A DNA stretch of 64,000 nt from Runella sp. SP2 (lineage in GTDB: Bacteria; Bacteroidota; Bacteroidia; Cytophagales; Spirosomataceae). The position numbers and the translations under genes are program-made. Under the pieces are notes generated by a model, which was not told the origin of the DNA, did no database searches, and saw only the letters and a program-made list of their open reading frames with translations. Shown piece by piece: positions 35,522 to 46,002 of this stretch. The stretch lies in the NCBI RefSeq assembly GCF_003711225.1, contig NZ_CP031030.1, positions 3,968,001 through 4,032,000 on the forward strand, read 5' to 3'. Every line of letters begins with the position of its first letter. Within the stretch, counting starts at the first letter, position 1.

Positions 35522-38500
35522 ATGAACATGAAGAAGCTTTCCATTTTATTCGTCTTTTTGGGCCTTGTCCATTTGAGTTATGGGCAGCAGAAGGAGTATA
35601 AATTCATTAATTTTAGCAGTAAAAATGGTCTAACGTCCAATTCCGTCAATACCATCCTCAAAGACAAACATGGCTTTATGTGGTTCGGAACGGAAGATGG
35701 ACTCAATCGGTTTGATGGCCAAAACTTCATTGACTATCACCACAACGACCGCGACAGTACGAGCATTGGCCGCGGGCCCGTCGTGGCAATGACCCAAGAC
35801 AAAGCAGGTAAAATCTGGTTGGCCACCAACATCACCCTGTCGGTTTATAACCTTAACCTCGATTCTTTCATCAATTATGACTTTTCAAAATTAGGCTGGA
35901 TTATCAGCCTATGTGCCGACCACACTGGCAAAATATGGGTAGGTACTTACGCTGGGCTTTTTATTTTTGACCCCGATACCAAACAAGTAAAGGCTTTTAA
36001 AGCCGACCCTGCCAACCGCACCAAACTCAATTCAAACATCATCAGGTGTATTTTTGAGGACAGTCGCCACGCCATGTGGGTAGGCACCGACAATGGGTTG
36101 CACCTTTATACCCACAAAAACGACCAATTCACCCGATTTCTCAGCGACCCAAACCGCCCAGATGCCATCTCGGGCAATCATATTACGTGCATTACGGAAG
36201 ACAAAAATGGGCAGCTATGGGTAGGTACTAGCAAAGATGGGCTGAATGTGATGAAGGGAGCAAAAAATAGCTTTACCACTTATAAATCAGACGCCAACGA
36301 TGTCAATACCCTTTCCAATAACCACATCCATAAAGTGGCGTTCGACAAAAAAGGACAGCTTTGGATTGGTACCGAAAGTAACCTCGATATTCTCAATCCC
36401 AAAACGGGCAACGTAACCCGCGTAAAAAGTACCTTTATCGAACAATCAAGTTTTACCCCAAGTATCGTGGGACGGTCGGTGCGGGATGTTTACATTGACG
36501 ATACTGGCATCTATTGGGTGTCCATTTACCAAGGCGGAATCAACAAATACGACACCAATCTTGCCTTTTTTAATCATAAACCTTTTAAACAATTTGACCC
36601 CAACGGACTGACAGGCAGCTCGGTTATGTGCTTTGCCGAAAGCCCTTCGGGCGATATTTTTATCGGAACGGAAGGAACAGGAATCAATATTTTCAACCGC
36701 AAAACGGGGCAAATTAAGCCGTTCAGATTGCCTCAGCAACGGGCCAATGTGTCGTCTGTAATTGCCCTTGAAACCATTGAAAATACCCTCTGGGTGGGTA
36801 CTTACCAAGGTGGTTTGTACAATGTGAATCTCGCCACGGGCACTTCTACTTACTTCCATGTTCCGAGAAGTAATACCGATACCAAAGATATCCCTGTCAA
36901 TTGTTTTAAAACCGCCAAAGACGGGAAAGTCTGGATGGGTACCAACGGGATTGGAGTGGTTCGCTACGACCCTGCTACGCGTCAAATAGAAGGTAGCGAA
37001 AAGATTTTTGGGCTTACGGGTACCAAATTCCCCCTCAATAACTTCGTCACTGCCATCGAACAAGACAAATCTGGCAATGTTTGGTTTGGCTCAAATGGAA
37101 CGGGAATTGCCGTTTTCTTTCCCCTCGAAAATCGTTTTCAAGTGCTAAATTATGGCAACAGTGGCCTACCAATCGACCGAGTTCAGACCATTCACTGCGA
37201 CAAAATGGGCAGGATATGGGTAGGCTGTTTGGGCGGCGGACTGTGCTTATACAAGCCTGATACCAAATCATTTGAGCGTTTCGACGAAAGTTTTTCGTTG
37301 TCAAATGATGTTATTTATAAAATAGTAGAAGACGAAAAAGGGAAACTCTGGGTCAGTACCAACAAGGGAATCAGCTCTTTTGATATAGCAAAAAAAATAT
37401 TTAAAAATTTCACGCCTTACAACGGCATCCAACAAAGCACTTTCAATATTGGGTCTGGTTTTATCACGGCCGATAAAACGTTGTTTTTTGGAGGGCTCAA
37501 CGGCTTCAACTACTTCAAATCTGCCGATATTTTTCAGAGAAAGAATACGCCTCCTTTGGTCACAACGGTCTTAAAAATCAATAATAAGCACGTAAATGCG
37601 ACTGAAAACGCTGAAATAACGGAGCCTATTCTAACGGCCAAAGAGATGGTTTTGAGCTACAAACAAAACTTTTCCCTCGATTTTATTGCCTTAAACTATA
37701 CTGTCCCGCACGAAAACAGGTATTCGTATAAACTTGATGGATTTGACAAAGAATGGAACGAAGTTGGCACCAAAAACACCGCTGTTTATACCAATTTAGA
37801 CCCAGGAGAATACGTCTTTAGGCTCAAAGCTCACAGCGAAGATGGCTCGTGGGAAACGCCCGAAAAAGTCATCAATATCACCGTAAAGCCGCCTTTTTGG
37901 AGTACTTACTATGCGTATTTTTGCTATTTTCTGCTGACCCTCCTTGCGATTTGGGCGATTAGAAGAAGCTCCATTCAAAAGCTAAAAAATGACTTCATGC
38001 GAAAACAAGAACGCCTAGAAATGAAGCATTTGATTGAAAAAGAGCGCCACGACGCCGAACAAAAAATGGAGCTTGAAAAAATCAAAATCAAGTTCTTAAC
38101 CAACCTAAGCCACGAGTTAAAAACACCGCTTACGCTCGTTTTGAATCCCATCGAAAATTTGATGTTTCAGGAAAACAGTACTGAAAAGCTCGAAATGTTG
38201 AATTTAATCAGTCGAAACGCCAAAAGATTACTGAATTTGGTCAATCAGTTGTTGGATTTCAGAAGAATAGAAGCCAACGAACTCACCCTTCACAAAACCG
38301 AAGGCGATTTGGTGACGTTTATTCAAGAAATTGTAGATGCTTTTAAGTACATCGCTGTAAGAAAAAACATTGCCTTACATTTTGTAAGTGCCTTCAATAA
38401 TTATAATACTTCGTTCGATAAAGATAAGCTCGAACGCATCCTGATTAACCTACTTTCCAACGCCATCAAATTTACGAACGATGGCGGAAACGTAAGTCTT

Positions 38501-39616
38501 CAAATCACTGGCGATGGCGAGGGGGGCGTAAAAATGATTTTACGCGACACGGGCATTGGGCTACCCGCCGACATCCGAGACAAGATTTTTGAGCGCTTTT
38601 TTCAGGCAAACAACCACGCCGATATTCTCAATCAGGGCAGTGGCATTGGGTTATCTATTGCCCAAGAATTTGTCAAACTTCACGGAGGTGCCATCAAAGT
38701 GGAAAGCGAAGAGGGTGTTGGTAGTGCATTTATCATTACCCTTCCGCTCACGCCTATTACTTTTGAGCAATCAGCCCCGTTACACTTACCCAAAGAAGAA
38801 CTAAATTCGGTAGAAAGTTTTGCCAAAAAAGAGCCACCCAAGTTGGAGAAACCTGTTGTCTTAATCGTTGACGATGACGACGACTTGAGGGCCTATTTGG
38901 TGCAAAGTTTGAAAACCAAGTATAAAATTATCGAAGCGTCTGACGGACGGCAGGGTTGGCAAAAAGCGTTGGCCAACCACCCTCAGGTCATCATTAGCGA
39001 CGTCAATATGCCAGGGGTGGATGGGGTTGAAATGGTTAGAAAAATCAAAAATGACACCCGAACCAAACACATTCCTGTGATTATGCTGACTGTTTTGTCG
39101 GAAGAAACCGAACAGCTAAAAGGGCTCGAAGCGGGAGCAAGTGATTATTTGACCAAGCCCTTTAGCTTCCATTTGTTGAGCATCAAAATCGAAAACTTAC
39201 TCAGTTTGAACAGCTTGCTAAAAAATACGTACAGCAAACACATTCAGCTAGAAACGCCCGAAATAGAGGTAGAATCGGAAGACGAAAAGTTTTTGTTGAA
39301 ATTTACGCGCTACGTCGAAGAGAACATCGAAAACCCCAACCTTTCGATTGAGGAATTGAGCAAAGCCATGTTTGTCAGCCGAAGTACGTTATACGCCAAG
39401 GTGTTGAATATCACGGGCGAAAGCCCCGTTGAGTACGTCAGGTCTTTGAAGTTAAAAAAGGCGTTATCCCTTTTACAAAAAAACGACATGAAAATAGCCC
39501 AAATCGCGTATTCGGTCGGGTTTTCTAACCCCAATTATTTTGCCAGGGCGTTCAAAGCCAAATACAACGTGTCGCCGTCTGAATACCTCACGCTCAATAA
39601 AAACGCGGTTGCGTAG
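35522..39616 (+). CDS. xusR: Hybrid two-component sensor/response regulator (HTCS) of the xylan locus (XusR-like)
   Basis: I place the start at the ATG at 35522; a TTG at 35507 in the same frame lies inside the terminator stem and is unlikely. After a signal peptide (ending near SYGQ) come two-component-regulator propeller repeats (WFGTEDGLNRFDG, WVGTDNGLHLY and others) over about 700 residues, then a Y_Y_Y domain and a membrane segment (about 790-812). A histidine kinase follows, with phospho-acceptor His864 in SHELKTPLTL and an ATPase domain. A receiver domain has phospho-acceptor Asp1160 in IISDVNMPG, and an AraC-type DNA-binding domain closes the protein (about 1260-1360). The periplasmic propeller should bind a xylan-derived oligosaccharide and switch on the upstream genes. 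Confidence 0.94.
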   Translation: MNMKKLSILFVFLGLVHLSYGQQKEYKFINFSSKNGLTSNSVNTILKDKHGFMWFGTEDGLNRFDGQNFIDYHHNDRDSTSIGRGPVVAMTQDKAGKIWLATNITLSVYNLNLDSFINYDFSKLGWIISLCADHTGKIWVGTYAGLFIFDPDTKQVKAFKADPANRTKLNSNIIRCIFEDSRHAMWVGTDNGLHLYTHKNDQFTRFLSDPNRPDAISGNHITCITEDKNGQLWVGTSKDGLNVMKGAKNSFTTYKSDANDVNTLSNNHIHKVAFDKKGQLWIGTESNLDILNPKTGNVTRVKSTFIEQSSFTPSIVGRSVRDVYIDDTGIYWVSIYQGGINKYDTNLAFFNHKPFKQFDPNGLTGSSVMCFAESPSGDIFIGTEGTGINIFNRKTGQIKPFRLPQQRANVSSVIALETIENTLWVGTYQGGLYNVNLATGTSTYFHVPRSNTDTKDIPVNCFKTAKDGKVWMGTNGIGVVRYDPATRQIEGSEKIFGLTGTKFPLNNFVTAIEQDKSGNVWFGSNGTGIAVFFPLENRFQVLNYGNSGLPIDRVQTIHCDKMGRIWVGCLGGGLCLYKPDTKSFERFDESFSLSNDVIYKIVEDEKGKLWVSTNKGISSFDIAKKIFKNFTPYNGIQQSTFNIGSGFITADKTLFFGGLNGFNYFKSADIFQRKNTPPLVTTVLKINNKHVNATENAEITEPILTAKEMVLSYKQNFSLDFIALNYTVPHENRYSYKLDGFDKEWNEVGTKNTAVYTNLDPGEYVFRLKAHSEDGSWETPEKVINITVKPPFWSTYYAYFCYFLLTLLAIWAIRRSSIQKLKNDFMRKQERLEMKHLIEKERHDAEQKMELEKIKIKFLTNLSHELKTPLTLVLNPIENLMFQENSTEKLEMLNLISRNAKRLLNLVNQLLDFRRIEANELTLHKTEGDLVTFIQEIVDAFKYIAVRKNIALHFVSAFNNYNTSFDKDKLERILINLLSNAIKFTNDGGNVSLQITGDGEGGVKMILRDTGIGLPADIRDKIFERFFQANNHADILNQGSGIGLSIAQEFVKLHGGAIKVESEEGVGSAFIITLPLTPITFEQSAPLHLPKEELNSVESFAKKEPPKLEKPVVLIVDDDDDLRAYLVQSLKTKYKIIEASDGRQGWQKALANHPQVIISDVNMPGVDGVEMVRKIKNDTRTKHIPVIMLTVLSEETEQLKGLEAGASDYLTKPFSFHLLSIKIENLLSLNSLLKNTYSKHIQLETPEIEVESEDEKFLLKFTRYVEENIENPNLSIEELSKAMFVSRSTLYAKVLNITGESPVEYVRSLKLKKALSLLQKNDMKIAQIAYSVGFSNPNYFARAFKAKYNVSPSEYLTLNKNAVA

Positions 39617-39627
39617 CGATACTTTGC

Positions 39628-40386
39628 CTAATTGGGTGGCCATTGGCCTTGAGGATGCGATTTCGACGGTGATTTTTTATCCGCTGCTTTTTTCTTTTTC
39701 TTGAAGTATTTAAACGGCTTGAGCGAAAACTCAATGTCTAAGCCCGCAATGTAATTGGTCAACTGGTATTTTTTGTGCGAATAATCGGGTTGCCAAATGA
39801 AATAGGGATTCAGGCGTTGGTTTTTGAGGTATTCGTACTTGAGGCCAATGGAGCTTTGGATGTTATCAATTTTGGTACCCTTGTTGGTAATGGCAAAAAA
39901 CGGCTCTGAGTACGTATAAACATCCCATTTTTTATTCAGTTTGTACTTAACCGTAAAACGCGGACGGAAGTAGGTATCGGTATCCGTCCGAAATTCATCA
40001 TCGCCCGTAAAACGCTGGCTTTGGTACTGAATGGCGGGGCGTAACATCAACGTAAAGTCCCCTACTTTTGCCTTGGCCGCCACTCCTAGAAAGTACCGAT
40101 GATACACACCTTCATCGACCAGCGCCAGGCGGTAATTGGTGATTGCCTTCAAGTGTTTATTAAACTCATACTCCACAGCACCAAACAGATACGAGCCTTT
40201 GTAATAAGTTGCGTTATCAATAAAACGGCTTCGGTATTGCACCGTTACTAGCCACTTTTTGGGCAAATCCAATTCTAAAGACACGCCAGGCCATACCTGA
40301 AAATCGGTTCTGTTTTGGGCAAAAGCAACTAGGCTACTCAACAGCAAACCAATGAGTGTATAGCCTGAACGTGTCTTGAATTTCAT
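39628..40386 (-). CDS. DUF2490-family outer-membrane-like protein (252 aa)
   Basis: A signal peptide (ending near VAFAQ) is followed by about 200 residues of alternating amphipathic strands (FQVWPGVSLELDLPKKW; YRSRFIDNATYYKGS) typical of DUF2490 and suggesting a small outer-membrane barrel. The tail is very basic (KKKKKAADKKSP). Its ATG overlaps the stop of the RND pump gene by one base (TAATG), so it is the last gene of the metal efflux operon. Its function is unknown; it may help the envelope part of the efflux system. Confidence 0.82.
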   Translation of the reverse strand: MKFKTRSGYTLIGLLLSSLVAFAQNRTDFQVWPGVSLELDLPKKWLVTVQYRSRFIDNATYYKGSYLFGAVEYEFNKHLKAITNYRLALVDEGVYHRYFLGVAAKAKVGDFTLMLRPAIQYQSQRFTGDDEFRTDTDTYFRPRFTVKYKLNKKWDVYTYSEPFFAITNKGTKIDNIQSSIGLKYEYLKNQRLNPYFIWQPDYSHKKYQLTNYIAGLDIEFSLKPFKYFKKKKKAADKKSPSKSHPQGQWPPN

Positions 40387-43300
40387 TATTCTAAATCTTT
40401 GATGGTATGTACGTGATGGCGATAGAAAAACCGATAAATAATCGGGAATATCAGTAAGGTCAGTACCGTGGCTGTTACTAGCCCACCAATGACAACAATG
40501 GCCAGTGGTTTTTGGGTTTCGGAGCCTATTCCCGTCGATACCGCCGCTGGCAGCAGCCCAATGGCCGCCATCAAGGCCGTCATTACAACAGGCCGAATCC
40601 GCGATTTTACGCCTTCTCGAATCGCTTTGTCGAGCGGCATTCGTTCGGAGGTATTTTTATTAAATACCGAAATTAGAATCACCCCATTTTGAACACAAAT
40701 CCCAAACAAGGCAATGAACCCTACCCCCGCCGAAATACCGAAGTTCATGTGCGTAACGTGCAAGGCCAAAATTCCCCCAATCAACGCAAACGGTACATTA
40801 ACCAATACGAGTCCTGCGTCTTTGGCATTGCCAAAAGTGATAAATAAAAGGACAAAAATGGCCACAATGCTAATCGGTACCACTTGTCCGAGACGTTGAG
40901 TAGCACGCACTTGGTTTTCAAATTCTCCCGTCCAGTCAATCGAATACCCTTTGGGCAATGCTTTCAAGATGGAAGCAACTTTGCTTTGGGCTTCGGCAAT
41001 GGTGCTTCCCAAATCGCGCTCACGTACCGAGAATTTTACGCCGATAAAACGTTTATTGTTTTCTCGATAGACAAACGCAGGCCCTGTGACTTTACGCAGT
41101 GAGGCGATTTCTTTCAATGGAATTTTATTGCCTTTCAAGGTTGGTACCATCAAGCGAAGAATGTCGTCTTCGGTGCGGCGATACGGCTCTTGGTAACGCA
41201 AACGAATGTCAAACTTACGTTCGCCTTCGTACAAAATAGAACCCGTTTTTCCCCCAATCGCCATTTCTATCACCGCTTGGGCATCGGCGGTGCTGACGCC
41301 GTACAAGGCCATTTTGTGGTCGTGCAAAATCACGCTCATTTCGGGCTGACCCGTATTGCGCAAGATTCCCACGTCTTTCACCCCAGGAACATCCTTGATT
41401 TTTCCTAAAACTTCATCGGCCAACTCGTCCAATTTATCCAAATCATCGCCATAAATTTTGATGGCGTTCGAAGCTTTTATCCCCGCAGCAGCTTCGGCGA
41501 CGTTGTCGATGATGGGCTGCGAATAATTAAAAGTAATCCCTTGTATTTCCGACAAATCATCGTTCAACTCTTCGATAATTTGGTCAATTGTTTTACCTCC
41601 TAATTCTTCTTTTGGCTTCAAATCGACTTGAAATTGGAGAAAGTTAAAACCGTTGGGGTCGGTGCCGTCGTTGGAACGACCCTCTTGCGAAAGCACCTGC
41701 CTAACTTCTTTGTGTTTGGCCACTTTGTCGCGCAAGACTTTCGCAATTTTTACACTTTCGTTCTGCGAATAACTCATGGGCAATTCGGCCGTTACCCACA
41801 AAGCACCTTCGTTAAGTTGGGGTAAAAACTCGGTACCCAGCCATTTTGCCGAAAACAAGGTCGTTCCCAAGAAAATCATGGCCGCCAAAACACTCATTTT
41901 TTTGCTTCGGTAACACCACTCGAATCCTTTAGAAACAACACGGTCGAAGAAATTGACAATCGGGTTGTTCTTCTCCCGAACGTTTTTCCGTAATAAAAAC
42001 GAACACAACACAGGTACCAGCGTAAGGGTATAAAGCAACGCCCCCAACAACGCAAAGCCAAGGGTGTAGGCCAAGGGGCTAAACATTTTCCCTTCTACTT
42101 TTTGGAAGCTAAAAATGGGAATCAAGGCCGTGATAATGATCAATTTGGAGAAAAATACAGCCTTCCCAAGCTCTCCGCCCGTTTTCTTGATTAGCCCTAA
42201 TTTGGCCAGTTTATTAAACCGCTCCATGCCTTTTTTGTGGGCAAGGTGGTCGAGCGACACAAACATTCCCTCCACCATCACCACCGCACCGTCGATGATG
42301 ATACCAAAGTCAACCGCTCCCATCGAGAGTAAGTTGGCCGACATTCCCTTGAGCCGCAAACACATAAAGGCAAACAGCAGCGCCAACGGGATGATAATGG
42401 ACACAATGACGGTGGTACGCCAGTCGGCCATAAACAAAAACACAATGACTGTAACGAATATAATTCCCTCAAATAAGTTATGCAGTACGGTGTTGGTACA
42501 GTACGTAATGAGGTTATCGCGGTCGTAGAAAGTGACCATTTTGACGTCAGGGGGCAAAATTTTAGTATTCAATTCCTCAATTTTTTCCTTCACCCGCGTT
42601 AGCACTTCGCTGGGGTTTTCGCCTTTGCGCTGCACCACAATTCCCTCCACCACGTCGTCGTTGTCGTTTAAGCCCACTTGCCCTACGCGAGGCAAGTTCG
42701 ACTCTCTGACATCGGCCACGTTTTTGACCAAAACAGGATTATCGTCCACGTATTCGACAATGATATTTTCAATGTCGGGAATCGAATTGAGCAACCCAAT
42801 CCCTCGCACCACGTACGCCTGACCATTTTTCTCAATCACATCGCCCCCCACGTTGACGTTGCTTTTGGTCACGGCTTCATAGACTTCGAGCGGCGTGATG
42901 TCGTATTTGGCGAGTTGCGTGGGGTTTACTTGGATTTCGTACATTTTTTCGCGCCCCCCAAACGCCACCACGTCGGCTACGCCTGGCACACTTCGGAGCT
43001 GACGATCTACTACCCAATTTTGGAGGGTCAACAACTCGCGGCTGTCACGGTCTTTGCTTTCTAATGTATAGCGAAAAATTTCCCCCGTAGGCCCGTATGG
43101 CGGTTGCACTTCGGGGTCAACGCCGTCGGGCAGCGATACCGTTCGGAGTTGGTTATTCACCTGTTGTCGGGCAAAAAAATCTTCTACGTCGTCTTCAAAA
43201 ATGATTTTGATGATACTGAGCCCAAACATCGTCACACTTCGGACGTTGGTTTTTCGTTGCACGGAGTTCATGGCAACTTCGATTGGTACCGTCACAAAAC

Positions 43301-43496
43301 GCTCGATTTCTTCGGCGCTTCGTCCGTTCCACTCGGTTACTACAATGATTTGCGTATTGGTTACGTCGGGAAATGCTTCAAGCGGTGTATTGAGATAACT
43401 TACCACACCTGAAATGACCAAAATACCCGTCATAAAAAAGACGAAAAAGCGGTTTTTGAGTGAAAAACCTACAATTCCTCGAATGAATTTATTCAT
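40386..43496 (-). CDS. czcA: Heavy-metal RND efflux pump, CzcA/CusA family (1036 aa)
   Basis: The 1036-residue protein has the twelve-helix RND layout with two large periplasmic loops. The heavy-metal subfamily signature DFGIIIDGAVVMVE sits at residues 396-409 in the fourth membrane helix, with the acidic residues used for proton relay. The early TPLEAFPDVTNTQ motif and the FNFLQFQVDL segment fit HME-type pumps. It would export divalent or monovalent metal ions using the proton gradient; the exact metal cannot be told. It lies 3 nt downstream of the adaptor gene, in one operon with the outer-membrane channel and a DUF2490 gene. Confidence 0.93.
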   Translation of the reverse strand: MNKFIRGIVGFSLKNRFFVFFMTGILVISGVVSYLNTPLEAFPDVTNTQIIVVTEWNGRSAEEIERFVTVPIEVAMNSVQRKTNVRSVTMFGLSIIKIIFEDDVEDFFARQQVNNQLRTVSLPDGVDPEVQPPYGPTGEIFRYTLESKDRDSRELLTLQNWVVDRQLRSVPGVADVVAFGGREKMYEIQVNPTQLAKYDITPLEVYEAVTKSNVNVGGDVIEKNGQAYVVRGIGLLNSIPDIENIIVEYVDDNPVLVKNVADVRESNLPRVGQVGLNDNDDVVEGIVVQRKGENPSEVLTRVKEKIEELNTKILPPDVKMVTFYDRDNLITYCTNTVLHNLFEGIIFVTVIVFLFMADWRTTVIVSIIIPLALLFAFMCLRLKGMSANLLSMGAVDFGIIIDGAVVMVEGMFVSLDHLAHKKGMERFNKLAKLGLIKKTGGELGKAVFFSKLIIITALIPIFSFQKVEGKMFSPLAYTLGFALLGALLYTLTLVPVLCSFLLRKNVREKNNPIVNFFDRVVSKGFEWCYRSKKMSVLAAMIFLGTTLFSAKWLGTEFLPQLNEGALWVTAELPMSYSQNESVKIAKVLRDKVAKHKEVRQVLSQEGRSNDGTDPNGFNFLQFQVDLKPKEELGGKTIDQIIEELNDDLSEIQGITFNYSQPIIDNVAEAAAGIKASNAIKIYGDDLDKLDELADEVLGKIKDVPGVKDVGILRNTGQPEMSVILHDHKMALYGVSTADAQAVIEMAIGGKTGSILYEGERKFDIRLRYQEPYRRTEDDILRLMVPTLKGNKIPLKEIASLRKVTGPAFVYRENNKRFIGVKFSVRERDLGSTIAEAQSKVASILKALPKGYSIDWTGEFENQVRATQRLGQVVPISIVAIFVLLFITFGNAKDAGLVLVNVPFALIGGILALHVTHMNFGISAGVGFIALFGICVQNGVILISVFNKNTSERMPLDKAIREGVKSRIRPVVMTALMAAIGLLPAAVSTGIGSETQKPLAIVVIGGLVTATVLTLLIFPIIYRFFYRHHVHTIKDLE

Positions 43497-43499
43497 AAT

Positions 43500-44588
43500 T
43501 TAGTCGTTCAGTGCGTCGTACACTAATAATTGATTTTTTGAAATAACCTTCTCCCCTTCTTTCAGCCCTGCCTGCACATAAGCCACGTTGTTTAGCATTT
43601 TGTAAACAGTCACTTCACGGGTTTCGATTTGGGTGCGACTCTTAAACACCATCACCCAATTTTTACTACGGTCAAAAATGACTGCACTGGCTGGAATGGC
43701 CATCATACTCCCTCCTTCATCAAACTTGAGCGACACCGTCGCGTGCATTTCGGGCTTGAGTTTGTACCCTTTGTTGTCGAGTCGGATACGCACTTTCATA
43801 CTTTTTGACTCGGGATCAAGCACATTGTAGATTTTATCAACTTTACCATGAAAGAGTTCATCTTTATAACTAATCGTCTGAATGTCAGCCATCATCCCTA
43901 ATTTCACTTTGGGAATATCGCTTTCGTTCACGTTGGCCATTACCCACACTTCGCTGATTTGGCCCACGGTAAAAATCTGCTCGGCGTTGTCGGAACGAAG
44001 CTGCATTCCTGGGTTGATATTTTTGCTAATCACAAAACCGTCAATCGGTGATTTTACGACGTAATGCGTACTTTTCCCAAGGCCATAAATGCGAAAAACT
44101 TCTTTGATGCGGTTCAATTCGGCCTGGGCGTTTTCAACTTCTTTTTTGGCAACATTGACCTCTCGTTGCGAGTTGAGTTTGCTTTCAAACAGTTCTTCGG
44201 CAGCTTTTAAGTTTTTTTCGGCCACCAACACTTCCGACTGCGCCTGAATCATTTGTCGCTCAAAATCAGCCACTTCTCCCGACCGAATTGTGGCTAACAC
44301 TTGGCCTTTGCGAACATAATCACCGAGTTCGACAGTAGCCGACTCCACATTTCCACCCACCAACGGATAGACCTTAATGACGCGGTTTTCGTCGGCACTG
44401 ATTTTTCCTACCAGTGTCAGTTCGCTACGAACAGGTGCCATGCCCGCATCGGCCAACTCAATGCGTTTCATCATCGTATCCGACAATGAAAACGCCTTTT
44501 TTTCTTCCGTAGCTTCTTTTTTCTCTCCGCACGAAACGAGCACAACAGCACCCACCAGCACCAGTACTCCTATGATAGCTTTATTCAT
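43500..44588 (-). CDS. czcB: RND efflux periplasmic adaptor lipoprotein, CzcB/CusB type (362 aa)
   Basis: The protein starts with a lipoprotein signal (VVLVSC). It has the membrane-fusion layout: barrel-sandwich halves flanking a coiled-coil hairpin (about 100-165, MIQAQSEVLVAEKNLKAAEE; REVNVAKKEVENAQAELNRI), then a beta-barrel and C-terminal domain. It joins the pump encoded 3 nt downstream to the TolC-like channel encoded just upstream. No metal-binding His- or Met-rich tail is visible. Confidence 0.92.
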   Translation of the reverse strand: MNKAIIGVLVLVGAVVLVSCGEKKEATEEKKAFSLSDTMMKRIELADAGMAPVRSELTLVGKISADENRVIKVYPLVGGNVESATVELGDYVRKGQVLATIRSGEVADFERQMIQAQSEVLVAEKNLKAAEELFESKLNSQREVNVAKKEVENAQAELNRIKEVFRIYGLGKSTHYVVKSPIDGFVISKNINPGMQLRSDNAEQIFTVGQISEVWVMANVNESDIPKVKLGMMADIQTISYKDELFHGKVDKIYNVLDPESKSMKVRIRLDNKGYKLKPEMHATVSLKFDEGGSMMAIPASAVIFDRSKNWVMVFKSRTQIETREVTVYKMLNNVAYVQAGLKEGEKVISKNQLLVYDALND

Positions 44589-44593
44589 TTTTC

Positions 44594-45844
44594 TTAGTTG
44601 AAAAGTTCTTGTCCTACAGTAAAATTAAGTTCTTCGTATGCCCCTATTCGGTCGGCTTTGAGGCGGTTCAATTCCTTAACGCTCTCACTATACGTTTCGA
44701 TGAGGTCGATAAATTCGAGCAGCGTAAGGTTACGTTTTTGGAAGTTTTCGACGACACCTTTGTTGAGTTGTTCAAATTGGTCGGTGAATTTGCCATCCAC
44801 ACTTTGCACCATGTTTTCGACGTAGCGCACCTTCTGAAATGCCTCGGCTACTTCGTTAGACACTGCGTTGGTTTTCTGGTTTTGCACTCCTTTTTGGTAC
44901 TCAATCAAGCTTTTTGCCGTTTTGATATTCCCTTGGTTTTTATTGAAAAAAGGCAAGTCGGCTCCAAGGGTGATGCCCGTATAATGGTTCACATAACTGC
45001 CCGATTGGTCATACACTGCTCCCAAACGGAGGTTTGGCACCGCCAATGATTTCTGGAGTGTGTAGTTTAACTCGGCCTGCCGCTTGAGCGATTCCACCAC
45101 TTTGACATCGCCTCGGTTTTGAAGTGCCAATTCACTGAGCGCTGCCACCGTGTAGCCATTGAGAAAATAGCGATTCAGCTCCGCTTCGTTTACCAATGGC
45201 ACAATTTGAAGGTTGGTATTGAGCAAAGTTTTCAACCCTTTTTGCTTCTCCGCAATTTGAAAAAGAATTTCTGTTTTATCGTTATTAAGCTGAAATAGAA
45301 GGGCTTTGAGACGAAGTAATTCCCGCAAGGAGACGTTGTTTTTTTCGTACTGTTCTTCAAAAGCAGTGACCGTCGTCTGTAACGTATTGATTTGAAGCTG
45401 GTAACGATTGAGGGTATTTTGAAGAAAAAACACTTCAAAGAAACTGCTTCTCAACTCAAATTTGAGCGTGCGGAGTAAGTCCAAAAATTCGTATTCGGTC
45501 ATTTGGGCATTTTCGATGGCCAAGGCTACCTGTTTGCTACGTTTACCAGCCGTCAGCAACACTTGCTCAATCGACACGATTTTTTGTCCACCTTTGGCCA
45601 CGTCCAACACCCGTTTTTTATCAGGATTATAGGCATTCCATTCGGTAGAAAGGGTCGGATTATCCCACAAACGGACCTGAATGACAGCCGCTTTGCTGGC
45701 TTCTATCCTAAACCGCTCCGAAAGAAGGATGAGATTATTTTGTAAAAACAGACTATCGACTTGCTTGAGTGAAAGCCGAAGCGCGTCTTGGGCAAAACAA
45801 TAAAAAGGCAGCAAAAAAGCTGCTAAAAACAGTGTACGCCTCAT
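44594..45844 (-). CDS. czcC: TolC-family outer-membrane efflux channel, CzcC type (416 aa)
   Basis: A signal peptide (ending near YCFAQ) precedes two internally repeated halves of long helices and paired barrel strands typical of TolC-family proteins (ALAIENAQMTEYEFLDLLRTL; GVYDQSGSYVNHYTGITLGA). It is the first gene of the operon and provides the exit duct for the pump. The promoter should lie in the 158 bp shared with the divergent permease gene. Confidence 0.9.
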   Translation of the reverse strand: MRRTLFLAAFLLPFYCFAQDALRLSLKQVDSLFLQNNLILLSERFRIEASKAAVIQVRLWDNPTLSTEWNAYNPDKKRVLDVAKGGQKIVSIEQVLLTAGKRSKQVALAIENAQMTEYEFLDLLRTLKFELRSSFFEVFFLQNTLNRYQLQINTLQTTVTAFEEQYEKNNVSLRELLRLKALLFQLNNDKTEILFQIAEKQKGLKTLLNTNLQIVPLVNEAELNRYFLNGYTVAALSELALQNRGDVKVVESLKRQAELNYTLQKSLAVPNLRLGAVYDQSGSYVNHYTGITLGADLPFFNKNQGNIKTAKSLIEYQKGVQNQKTNAVSNEVAEAFQKVRYVENMVQSVDGKFTDQFEQLNKGVVENFQKRNLTLLEFIDLIETYSESVKELNRLKADRIGAYEELNFTVGQELFN

Positions 45845-46002
45845 TTTGGTCTAAAAAGATTCGAGGCAAAACTGCGGTTGAAAGATTAATATGTCATTAA
45901 TTCTGAATTAAAAACCCCTTAATGGATTGAATAGTAGTTTTTCAGCGATGATTCCTTAGATAAGAGGCCGCTTCAAAAGCAACAAACCTAACCTTTAGCC
46001 CC

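Noticed and set aside
43104-43412. Plus-strand ORF opposite the RND pump gene
   Set aside because: It lies fully inside a strongly conserved pump gene and shows no domain features.
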